From: an uncultured Cloacibacillus sp.
Lineage (GTDB): Bacteria > Synergistota > Synergistia > Synergistales > Synergistaceae
Reading direction: 5' to 3'
Length of the DNA stretch: 10,569 nucleotides
Assembly (NCBI GenBank): GCA_900545755.1
Contig: URAG01000074.1
Coordinates: 1-10,569 of the forward strand
Part shown: in pieces, positions 1 to 5,646 of the stretch
Position numbering within the stretch: position 1 is the stretch's first letter
Layout: every line of letters starts with the position of its first letter
Position numbers and translations under genes: made by a program
The notes under the pieces: model-generated
What the model was told of the DNA's origin: nothing
Databases searched by the model: none
What the model saw: only the letters and a program-made list of their open reading frames with translations

Positions 1-1
1 C

Positions 2-388
2 GTCCTTTCGACACTGCACACGGGCTGCGCGGCGGCGAGTGTGGAAAGGATGGAGGGATTCTTCCCGCTTTCAGCCCAGCCGCAGGTCAGGGCGCGGCTC
101 GCGCATATCTTGACCGGCGTAGCGTCGCAGCGGCTGGCGCGCCGCGTGGGCGGAGGCCGCGTAGCCGCCGTGGAGGTTCTGATAGTTACAAACGCCGTCA
201 GAAACTGCATACGCGACGGCAAGAGCTCGCAGATGGACGACGTTATGCGCGCTGGCGGGCAGCTCGGCATGTCCACGCTGGAACAGTCCCTTGCGCGCCT
301 CTGCCGCGGTGGAACGATAGAGTTGGAAGAGGCGCTGGAGCTTGCGGCCTCGCCCGAGGAATTCCGGACGTGCCTCGCCGCGTTATAA
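2..388 (+). CDS. pilT: Type IV pilus retraction ATPase PilT, C-terminal part (5' truncated by window)
   Basis: PilT is the cytoplasmic hexameric ATPase that powers pilus retraction and twitching motility. Reading starts before the window. The open frame from base 2 begins with V-L-S-T-L-H-T-G, the end of the ATPase core that carries the conserved 'TLHT' His-box motif of PilT/GspE enzymes. It continues with the typical C-terminal subdomain: a 'GVASQRLARR' helix, 'GRVAAVEVL', 'AVRNCIRDGKSSQM' and 'GGQLGMSTLEQSL', closely resembling PilT, where the last motif is usually 'GxxxGMQTLDQSL'. About 128 residues are visible, so roughly the N-terminal two thirds lie upstream. The stop (TAA, 386-388) lies inside the next gene, which starts at 370, so the two are probably translationally coupled. 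A PilB/GspE-type ATPase is less likely because of the Gly-Met-x-Thr-Leu motif and the short C-terminus with no zinc motif. Confidence 0.85.
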   Translation, partial: VLSTLHTGCAAASVERMEGFFPLSAQPQVRARLAHILTGVASQRLARRVGGGRVAAVEVLIVTNAVRNCIRDGKSSQMDDVMRAGGQLGMSTLEQSLARLCRGGTIELEEALELAASPEEFRTCLAAL

Positions 389-696
389 GACGGCGCGGAT
401 TTCTGCTCGCGGAGACTCTTGTAGCGCTCTTAGCCGCGTCGATATTCCTCACGGCGGCGTTGTCGATGTTCTCGGCATGCTCGGGGCTGCTCTCGCGTTC
501 GCGTGGGCAGCTTGATTCTGCTCTTGCGGCGTCGGCGGCGATTTCAGCTATACTTTCGGGTGAAGAAGCTGAACATGCGGCGTCGAGCGAAACAGTCTAC
601 GCCGGAAGCGGCCTCGCATTACGGCGCGTCACTCTGGAAAACCGGAGCGGCGGCGTAGACTGCGTCATTGTCCTGCCCGAGAGAAATTTTCGCTGA
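370..696 (+). CDS. Pseudopilin-like protein with class III (type IV prepilin) signal
   Basis: A 108-residue protein with a short basic leader (M-P-R-R-V-I-R-R-R-G) followed by F-L-L-A-E-T-L-V-A-L-L-A. This matches the prepilin peptidase site: Gly at -1, Phe at +1, Glu at +5, then a roughly 20-residue hydrophobic helix. After PilD-type cleavage it would insert in the inner membrane and act as a minor pilin or pseudopilin of the type IV pilus or a type II-like secretion machine. The GTG start at 370 is supported by GAGGA at 356-360 (9-nt spacing) and overlaps pilT by 19 nt. The globular part is short and has no recognisable domain; two Cys (in 'FSACSG' and 'GVDCVI') could form a disulfide. A PilV/GspI-like role is inferred from size and position only. 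Confidence 0.7.
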   Translation: MPRRVIRRRGFLLAETLVALLAASIFLTAALSMFSACSGLLSRSRGQLDSALAASAAISAILSGEEAEHAASSETVYAGSGLALRRVTLENRSGGVDCVIVLPERNFR

Positions 697-697
697 A

Positions 698-1615
698 ATG
701 TGCGGCACGCGAAAGCTTTGCGCCTTTACGCTGATCGAGCTGATGATAGCGGTAGCGCTTGCGGCGGCCGTCACTCCGCCGATGGCCGCCGCGCTCAGAA
801 ACGCCTCTCGCTTCTATAAAATCTGCCGCGACGAGCGCATAGCGGAACGGCGTGCCGAGACCGTCGCCGCTGTTCTGAAAATGCCGCTGCGCTACTGCGG
901 CCTCGGAATCCCGGCAGATGCGGGCGAATACAAAAAAGCGTTCGGCTCCAAGATCGTCGCCCCATTCAACTGGGACGGCGCCGTCTCCGTAATCGGCGAA
1001 AGCGGTGGAAAATCCAACAGACTGCGAATCGCCTACGCCTTCCCAGAAGGTTCTCGCGCCGCGGAAGCGTGCCGAGGAACGGAAAGCGCCGCCTCGCCTC
1101 TTATGACGCGTGAGCCTGATAAAAATTACTTCGACATGAACCTTTTCGACAAAAGCCGCTCTGTCAAGAACTGGGTGCTCTTCCCGGACGCATACCCCGA
1201 AAAGACGCCGCTGACGGTCGCAGGCCTGTCAGGCAGGACCCTGCGCCTCCGCAGCTATACCCAAAAGGACCACTCCATACCGGAGGGTGCGGCATTGTAC
1301 CTGTTCCGCGCGCTTGAATGTTGGTCGGACGGCGAAAAATTTTATACTAACGACTTCAGGACGGCGGGGGGACAGCCGCGTGCAGACGGAGTGATTGGAG
1401 CGCGCTTCGAACTCAACGGCGAGAAAAATCTGCTGACGCTATGCCTCATGGCGCGCGGCGAAGACGCTGGGCTTGCCAGCGAGGCGGTCAAAAACCGCGG
1501 CTGCCCCGAGGACTTTGTCACGCTCTGGGACGCTTCAGCCGTTCCCTACGCTCTCTACGCATTCCGATTCGTCTGGCGGCTACCGAACGCCGGGCGGGAT
1601 GCGGCCGGATTGTAA
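698..1615 (+). CDS. Pseudopilin-like protein (PilW/GspJ-like position)
   Basis: A 305-residue protein beginning M-C-G-T-R-K-L-C-A then F-T-L-I-E-L-M-I-A-V-A-L, a textbook type IV pilin N-terminus with Phe +1 and Glu +5 and a hydrophobic helix. The residue before the cleavage site is Ala rather than the usual Gly. The ATG at 698 follows the previous stop (694-696) by one base; an in-frame TTG at 668 would add ten residues but would place an acidic, longer leader inside the upstream gene, so 698 is preferred. GAGAGA at 679-684 is a weak ribosome site at 13-nt spacing. The large C-terminal part has many Cys, Tyr and Trp and no domain I can name; size fits PilW/GspJ-type minor pilins that cap the pilus tip. 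It is the last gene before the efp promoter. Confidence 0.65.
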   Translation: MCGTRKLCAFTLIELMIAVALAAAVTPPMAAALRNASRFYKICRDERIAERRAETVAAVLKMPLRYCGLGIPADAGEYKKAFGSKIVAPFNWDGAVSVIGESGGKSNRLRIAYAFPEGSRAAEACRGTESAASPLMTREPDKNYFDMNLFDKSRSVKNWVLFPDAYPEKTPLTVAGLSGRTLRLRSYTQKDHSIPEGAALYLFRALECWSDGEKFYTNDFRTAGGQPRADGVIGARFELNGEKNLLTLCLMARGEDAGLASEAVKNRGCPEDFVTLWDASAVPYALYAFRFVWRLPNAGRDAAGL

Positions 1616-1632
1616 TTTAGCGCTTTTTTTCA

Positions 1633-1659
1633 TATTTTCCATGCAAAGTTTGGAAAATA
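1633..1659. repeat. 9-bp perfect inverted repeat overlapping the efp -35 element
   Basis: TATTTTCCA (1633-1641) and TGGAAAATA (1651-1659) are exact reverse complements separated by nine bases. The right arm covers most of the -35 hexamer of the predicted efp promoter, so a bound repressor would block RNA polymerase. It could instead be a weak AT-rich hairpin ending the pilin operon, but no T-run follows the right arm (a T7 run at 1624-1630 lies before it). Confidence 0.4.
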
Positions 1660-1679
1660 CCTTCGATATATGTTATGAT
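1650..1679 (+). promoter_or_regulatory. Sigma70-type extended -10 promoter for efp
   Basis: A -35-like TTGGAA (1650-1655, 4 of 6 to consensus), an 18-bp spacer and TATGAT (1674-1679, 5 of 6) preceded by TG one base upstream (TGtTATGAT), a perfect extended -10 arrangement. Transcription should begin near 1686, giving a leader of about 64 nt. No other promoter-like element of this quality lies between 1616 and 1749. Confidence 0.55.
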
Positions 1680-1707
1680 TTTATCGCATAGTCAGAGATT
1701 AATGCAG

Positions 1708-1727
1708 ATGGGCGTGTGTGCGCCCAT
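1708..1727 (+). promoter_or_regulatory. Hairpin in the efp 5' leader
   Basis: ATGGGCG (1708-1714) and CGCCCAT (1721-1727) form a perfect 7-bp stem with a TGTGTG loop. It ends 8 nt before the efp ribosome site AGGGAGG (1736-1742), which itself sits 7 nt from the ATG. It may protect or position the ribosome site; no known riboswitch is recognised. Confidence 0.4.
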
Positions 1728-1749
1728 AAGACGTTAGGGAGGCATATGT

Positions 1750-2322
1750 ATGGCACAAGTAGTTGATACGAGCGATTTCCGCCCGGGGCTTAAAATCAGA
1801 TGGGAAGGCGGAATGTGGGTCATCCTCGAATGCTCGCACCATAAAATGGGAAGAGGCGGCGCCATCGTACGCGGCAAGCTCCGCAACCTTGAGACCGGTT
1901 CGAGCGTGGATCAGTCCTTCAAGTCTGGCGAGCGTTTTGAAAGAATAGTATTTGATGAGAAGCCGGCGCAGTACCAGTACCGCGACGGCGAGGACTACGT
2001 GTTCATGGATATGGAATCATACGACCAGGTCAGCCTGTCGCCTGACATTCTCGGCGATGCCGCGAAGTTCCTCGTCGACGACCTTGAGGTCAGCTTCGAC
2101 ATGTTCGAGGGACGCGTCATGGGCATAGAGCTTCCAAACCAGGTCACTATGAAAATTACGGACACACCGCCCGGATTCAAAGGAGACACCGCCTCCGGCG
2201 GCGGCAAACCAGCCACTACGGAGACCGGGCTCGTCGTCACTGTTCCCTTCTTCGTCGAGAACGGCGAAATGATCGTCGTCGACACAAGGACTGGGGAATA
2301 TCTGGAACGGGCGAAGAAATAG
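1750..2322 (+). CDS. efp: Translation elongation factor P, Arg-tip variant
   Basis: EF-P binds the ribosome E site and rescues ribosomes stalled at polyproline stretches by contacting the peptidyl-tRNA acceptor end. The 190-residue protein has the three-barrel EF-P layout: an N-terminal KOW-like domain (about 1-65, with 'DFRPGLKI' and 'GKLRNLETG'), a middle OB domain (about 68-128, 'YRDGEDYVFMD') and the C-terminal OB domain with the signature 'GFKGDTASGGGKPA' and 'VDTRTGEYLERA'. The tip loop reads H-K-M-G-R-G-G-A, so residue 35, equivalent to E. coli Lys34 (beta-lysylated), is Arg. From memory, Thermotoga EF-P carries a similar 'MGRG' loop. The AGGGAGG ribosome site at 1736-1742 fixes the start at 1750. 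It is the first gene of its transcription unit. Confidence 0.97.
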   Translation: MAQVVDTSDFRPGLKIRWEGGMWVILECSHHKMGRGGAIVRGKLRNLETGSSVDQSFKSGERFERIVFDEKPAQYQYRDGEDYVFMDMESYDQVSLSPDILGDAAKFLVDDLEVSFDMFEGRVMGIELPNQVTMKITDTPPGFKGDTASGGGKPATTETGLVVTVPFFVENGEMIVVDTRTGEYLERAKK

Positions 2323-2333
2323 CGCACCGCAGG

Positions 2334-2350
2334 GGCCGGACGGGCCGGCC
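2334..2350 (+). other. GC hairpin between efp and the zinc-ribbon gene
   Basis: GGCCGG (2334-2339) can pair with CCGGCC (2345-2350) around a 5-nt loop. There is no T-run after it (TTATTATCC at 2361-2369), so it is not a typical terminator. It could act as a 3' stabiliser or partial attenuator between efp and the next gene. Confidence 0.25.
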
Positions 2351-2385
2351 GCAGGCTGCCTTATTATCCAACAGGAGGGGTTCAA

Positions 2386-2808
2386 ATGAGCGCACGTGAG
2401 AAAATAGCATATTTGAAAGGGCTTATCGACGGACAGAACTTGACGGACACGCCGGACAAGGCAAAATTTTACGCGGCACTGGTCGATGCATTGGATTCCC
2501 TGGCTGTTGCAATTGAAGAACATGAGGACGTTCACGAGGAGCTGAACGCCTACCTTGAGCAGCTCGACGAAGACGTTTCTGACATCGAGGACGAGCTCGA
2601 CGAGCTGGAAGGCGGCGAGTGCGGGTGCCACGCTCACGACGATGACGGCGAAGAGGACGAGTACGAGGACTTCGACGAAGAGGAGTACGAGTCCGTGACG
2701 TGCCCGAACTGCGGCAACGATTTCTATTACGAGCCGGCCCTTTACGAAGAGGATGAAGATCTGGTCTGTCCGCACTGCGGCAAGCCGTTCAAGCTCCCGG
2801 AAGAGTAA
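2386..2808 (+). CDS. CD1247-type acidic zinc-ribbon protein
   Basis: A 140-residue cytoplasmic protein of unknown function. The N-terminal half (about 1-75: 'KIAYLKGLIDGQNL', then repeated Asp/Glu/Leu heptad-like stretches) resembles the CD1247 N-terminal domain found next to efp in Clostridia and relatives. Residues 78-105 are extremely acidic, with a C-G-C-H-A-H patch (Cys79, Cys81). The C-terminus is a zinc ribbon with C-P-N-C-G (Cys106, Cys109) and C-P-H-C-G (Cys128, Cys131). The pairing of helices with a rubredoxin-like knuckle suggests a nucleic-acid or protein-binding adaptor, perhaps linked to transcription or translation given its neighbours, but no function is established. AGGAGGGG at 2373-2380 gives a strong ribosome site. 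Confidence 0.75.
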   Translation: MSAREKIAYLKGLIDGQNLTDTPDKAKFYAALVDALDSLAVAIEEHEDVHEELNAYLEQLDEDVSDIEDELDELEGGECGCHAHDDDGEEDEYEDFDEEEYESVTCPNCGNDFYYEPALYEEDEDLVCPHCGKPFKLPEE

Positions 2809-2851
2809 AAGGCCGCGTCTTGGTATTTACCGCTAAAGGAGGAGCCGCCGA

Positions 2852-3313
2852 ATGGACGAAACCATGAGAAATGATTTTGCCGCCGAAGAAAAACAGGAAA
2901 GCGGCATAGGACAGTCGAACCTTGAAGGCAAAATACGCATATCGGAAGACGTTATAGCCCAGCTTGCGACGAAGGCGCTCAACAGCGTCGACGGCGTAGC
3001 TCCGGCGAGCCCGGGGCTGATGGCGAATCTCAGACTCGGCAGAAAAACCGCCAATGGGGTGCGCATACTTATCTCCGAGGGCGAGCCGCCCGAGATAGTC
3101 GTCGACGCATACATAACGGTGAAGTACGGTCTCAGAATCCCAGACGTCTGCGGGGACGTTCAGGAGGCTGTGAAAGATCAGATAGAGCGTTTCACGGGCT
3201 ATGCGATAAAGGGCGTAAACATCTACGTACAGGGTATAACCTTCGCCGAGAAGAAAGAAGCTCAGGAAGGCGGCGAGGCGGAGCAGGAGTTTCCCAGCGT
3301 CGACGAGGCCTGA
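2852..3313 (+). CDS. Asp23/Gls24 family envelope stress protein
   Basis: A 153-residue member of the Asp23/Gls24 (DUF322) family, abundant cytoplasmic proteins that in Firmicutes form membrane-attached patches and affect envelope homeostasis. Family features seen: 'GKIRISEDVIAQLATKAL' at about 26-43, 'VDGVA' following, a central 'VVDAYITVKYGLRIPDVC' strand-turn, and the helix 'VQEAVKDQIERFTGY' leading to 'VNIYVQGITF' at about 137. Acidic, low-complexity tails at both ends are family-typical. AAAGGAGG at 2835-2842 sets the ATG at 2852. The neighbourhood of efp upstream and nusB/xseA downstream is the usual setting of this family; the adjacent membrane protein may be its anchor. An intrinsic terminator follows 22 bases after the stop. 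Confidence 0.88.
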   Translation: MDETMRNDFAAEEKQESGIGQSNLEGKIRISEDVIAQLATKALNSVDGVAPASPGLMANLRLGRKTANGVRILISEGEPPEIVVDAYITVKYGLRIPDVCGDVQEAVKDQIERFTGYAIKGVNIYVQGITFAEKKEAQEGGEAEQEFPSVDEA

Positions 3314-3335
3314 TTTCACGGCAGTTGATTACCGA

Positions 3336-3369
3336 AAGGCCGGTTGCATACGAACCGGCCTTCTTCTTT
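3336..3369 (+). terminator. Intrinsic terminator after the Asp23/Gls24 gene
   Basis: AAGGCCGGTT (3336-3345) pairs perfectly with AACCGGCCTT (3353-3362) around a 7-nt loop, followed by the pyrimidine tail CTTCTTT (3363-3369). The next gene starts only 19 nt later at 3389, so that gene depends on read-through or on a promoter I cannot see. Confidence 0.75.
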
Positions 3370-3388
3370 GAGAGGCGGTGCATATACA

Positions 3389-3862
3389 ATGCTCTTTCTA
3401 TGGACGACAACTAAACTCGGAAAAATTTGGATAGACGGCGACGCCGTCAAACAGATTATAGCTAGGCGCCTTCCTCAGGAGCTGTACGTGCAGGAAGTTT
3501 CCTTCATCGGCGAGAAGGCTCTTCTGAACATTTATATCGCCGCGCCCGACGACTGGCCCGCTGCGGAAAGGGCCTCGCTTGAAGCGAAATTTTCCGGCCT
3601 CTTTGCCCCATCTGGAGTATCAGTGCAGATAAACTGGGTCAACATAGCCCCGCAGGACAACAGGAAAGCTACGCCGGTCTGGATGCTTCCAGTCTTCTGG
3701 GGCGCGGCCGCGGCCGGCGTTACTGCGCTCTTCCACATGGGGATAGGCGGCGTGCTATGGTCAATTTTCTTCGCTGTGATAGGCTACGGCGTCGCGTGGC
3801 TGATTCTTACCGATGACGGCAGGAAGCAGATAAATGCCATAAGGGAACTCTTTAGGAGATGA
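3389..3862 (+). CDS. Two-helix membrane protein, possible Asp23 anchor (AmaP-like role)
   Basis: A 157-residue protein with a soluble N-terminal half and two predicted membrane helices: about 97-118 ('VWMLPVFWGAAAAGV') and about 120-140 ('GVLWSIFFAVIGYGV'), ending in a basic cytoplasmic tail. The N-terminal part, 'GKIWIDGDAVKQIIARRL' then 'EVSFIGEKALLNIYI', looks loosely like the beta-alpha start of Asp23 domains. In Firmicutes, AmaP anchors Asp23 and has two helices first and the Asp23-like domain second; here the order is reversed, so a functional rather than sequence equivalence is suggested. The ATG at 3389 is preceded by AGGCGG (3373-3378); an upstream in-frame TTG at 3344 lies inside the terminator hairpin and is rejected. 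It is followed at 4-nt distance by nusB. Confidence 0.6.
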   Translation: MLFLWTTTKLGKIWIDGDAVKQIIARRLPQELYVQEVSFIGEKALLNIYIAAPDDWPAAERASLEAKFSGLFAPSGVSVQINWVNIAPQDNRKATPVWMLPVFWGAAAAGVTALFHMGIGGVLWSIFFAVIGYGVAWLILTDDGRKQINAIRELFRR

Positions 3863-3866
3863 TTTT

Positions 3867-4409
3867 TTGGTAATGTCCAGGAAAACGCAGCTGCGCCACA
3901 GAGCGCGCGAGATCGCGTTGCAGCTCGTATATATGAACGACATGAGGCCCGATGCTACTGTCGCGGAGATGCTGGAGGAGTTCCCAGTCGACGAGGCTCT
4001 GACGCTCTTCGACGGCGAGCTTAGGGCTGAAAACGAGGAAAAGCCGTCGAAGGCCGAATTCCCGTTCGTCGCAGATTTCGATCTTGCGCTTTCCGACGCA
4101 GAGAAGGACGAGGTCATGACCTATGCGGCCGACCTCCTCCGCGGCGTGCGCGCGAACGCTGTAGAGATAGAAGACGTCATTCGCGTCAACATGGAGAGCA
4201 AATGGCGTCCAGAGCGCCTGGTCGCGCTCGATAAAGCCGTCATATCGCTCGCGCTCTACGAGGGCACGATAGCGAAAAAGGTTCCCGTCAACGTCGCGAT
4301 ATCAGAGGCCGTCGAGATAGCGAAGGCCTTCGGAACGGAGGAGTCGGGACGTTTTGTCAACGGCGTGCTAGGCCGCATAGTGCGCGGTTCGGATGATAAC
4401 AAACAATAA
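3867..4409 (+). CDS. nusB: Transcription antitermination factor NusB
   Basis: NusB with NusE (ribosomal protein S10) binds boxA RNA and supports processive transcription of rRNA operons. The N-terminal helix 'RHRAREIALQLVYMND' and the C-terminal block 'VPVNVAISEAVEIAKAFGTEESGRFVNGVLGRI' positions (about 142-173, key motifs ISEAVEIAK and RFVNGVLG) are diagnostic. At 180 residues it is longer than the usual 130-160, owing to an acidic insertion at about 35-75. The TTG at 3867 sits 8 nt after AGGAG (3854-3858); the ATG at 3873 gives a 14-nt spacing, so TTG is preferred but a two-residue shorter form is possible. It overlaps xseA by 17 nt. Confidence 0.95.
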   Translation: MVMSRKTQLRHRAREIALQLVYMNDMRPDATVAEMLEEFPVDEALTLFDGELRAENEEKPSKAEFPFVADFDLALSDAEKDEVMTYAADLLRGVRANAVEIEDVIRVNMESKWRPERLVALDKAVISLALYEGTIAKKVPVNVAISEAVEIAKAFGTEESGRFVNGVLGRIVRGSDDNKQ

Positions 4410-5646
4410 AATAATCACGGTCGACGAGATGACGGCATCCGTCAAGGAGGCTCTCTTCCGCGAACCGTCGCTTCAGAATCTTTCCGTGCGCGGCGAACTG
4501 CTGGGCTTCAAACTGCACACCAGCGGCCACGCATATTTTACTTTGCTTGGAGAGAATTCACGTGTATCATGCGTGCTCTTCCGTTCCTACGCCGGCTCAG
4601 TGCTCGTCTGGCCGAAGGATGGCGACGAGGTGCTCGTGCGCGGAAAGGTCGACGTCTACGGCGCGCGCGGCTCGTATCAGATATACGCCGTGAGCCTGTT
4701 GCCGCTCGGCGCAGGAGCTAAGGCGCGCGCGAAAGAGGCGCTGCGCATGAAACTTGAGCGCGAAGGGATATTCGATATCCGTCTCAAGCGCCCGCTGCCG
4801 CGGTATCCCGAGCGCGTTGCGGTCATAACCTCGCCGACGGGCGCGGCGCTTCAGGACGTGCTCAAGCTCCACGCGCTGCGCTATCCGTGCGCTGAGATAG
4901 TCGTCATTCCGAGCCTCATGCAGGGCGTCGGCGCGGCTGAGGAAATCGTCTCCGCCTTCGAGCGCGCGCGCCGCATCCGCGGACTTTCGTGCCTCATGCT
5001 GGTGCGTGGCGGCGGCAGCCGCGACGACCTGGACATATTCGACGAAGAATCCGTCGTGCGCGCGGTGCGCCTCTGTCCCGTCCCAGTCATAACAGGCCTC
5101 GGCCACCAGATAGACAGCACTCTTGCAGACCTCGCCGCCGACGCGGCGGCCCCGACGCCGTCCGGCGCGGCGGAAAGACTCTTTCCCGACCGTTGCGCGC
5201 TCGAAGCGGCGCTTTGCGACGCGGAACGCTCCATGCGCGGCATGCTCGAAGGGCGGATCGGCCTCATGTCGCGCGCGCTCGAAAACGCCTGCAAAAGAAT
5301 GGAAACCGCCGTGAATCTGAAACACACGGCCCCCGCATCCGCAGTCCTCAAAAGAACGGAAGAATCGCTGAACGCCGGGATAAGCGCGAGACTCAGGAAC
5401 GAAGCTGCGCGCCTCGCAGCCTCCGCCGCGCGTCTCGACGGGCTTTCTCCGCTGTCGCTTCTCGCAAAGGGCTACTCGATATGCGAAGACGGGAACGGTG
5501 GTGTGCTGCGTTCCGTCTCGTCGCTCAAAAAGGGCGCGCGCGTAAACATCGTAATGAGAGACGGCACGGCTGGAGCCGTCGTTGAAAATATATCCGGCGA
5601 AACGCCGTTTAAGGAGGCATCGCAGCCATGCTGCCGCCCACGCTGA
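4393..5646 (+). CDS. xseA: Exodeoxyribonuclease VII large subunit
   Basis: XseA is the catalytic subunit of exonuclease VII, which degrades single-stranded DNA to oligonucleotides in both directions. The 417-residue protein has the N-terminal OB-fold (about 8-100, 'LSVRGELLGFKLHTSGHAYFTL'), the central nuclease domain with 'VITSPTGAALQDVL' and 'VRGGGSRDDLDIFDEE' (about 204-219), and the catalytic 'GLGHQIDSTLADLAADAAAPTPS' block from Gly235 (His238, Asp241). A coiled coil rich in Ala/Arg/Glu (about 270-345) follows, where XseB normally docks, and then the C-terminal 'LSPLSLLAKGYSI' and 'MRDG' strands. The start overlaps nusB and the end overlaps mtnA by 19 nt. The small subunit gene xseB, usually adjacent, is not in the window; mtnA occupies its place. 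Confidence 0.96.
   Translation: MITNNKIITVDEMTASVKEALFREPSLQNLSVRGELLGFKLHTSGHAYFTLLGENSRVSCVLFRSYAGSVLVWPKDGDEVLVRGKVDVYGARGSYQIYAVSLLPLGAGAKARAKEALRMKLEREGIFDIRLKRPLPRYPERVAVITSPTGAALQDVLKLHALRYPCAEIVVIPSLMQGVGAAEEIVSAFERARRIRGLSCLMLVRGGGSRDDLDIFDEESVVRAVRLCPVPVITGLGHQIDSTLADLAADAAAPTPSGAAERLFPDRCALEAALCDAERSMRGMLEGRIGLMSRALENACKRMETAVNLKHTAPASAVLKRTEESLNAGISARLRNEAARLAASAARLDGLSPLSLLAKGYSICEDGNGGVLRSVSSLKKGARVNIVMRDGTAGAVVENISGETPFKEASQPCCRPR

Noticed and set aside
668..697. TTG start ten codons upstream of the second pseudopilin.
   Set aside because: It lies inside the previous gene, lacks a good ribosome site and gives an atypical acidic leader; ATG at 698 gives a normal short basic prepilin leader.
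2560..2710. GACGAG/GAGGAC-rich stretch that looks repetitive at DNA level.
   Set aside because: It is coding sequence for an acidic Asp/Glu run in the zinc-ribbon protein, with no fixed repeat unit.
3326..3353. Possible -35 TTGATT with a -10 near 3349 before the membrane protein gene.
   Set aside because: The -10 matches only about half the consensus and the whole element lies in the terminator hairpin.
3344..3388. TTG start 15 codons upstream of the two-helix membrane protein.
   Set aside because: The codon is within the stem of the intrinsic terminator; ATG 3389 has AGGCGG upstream.
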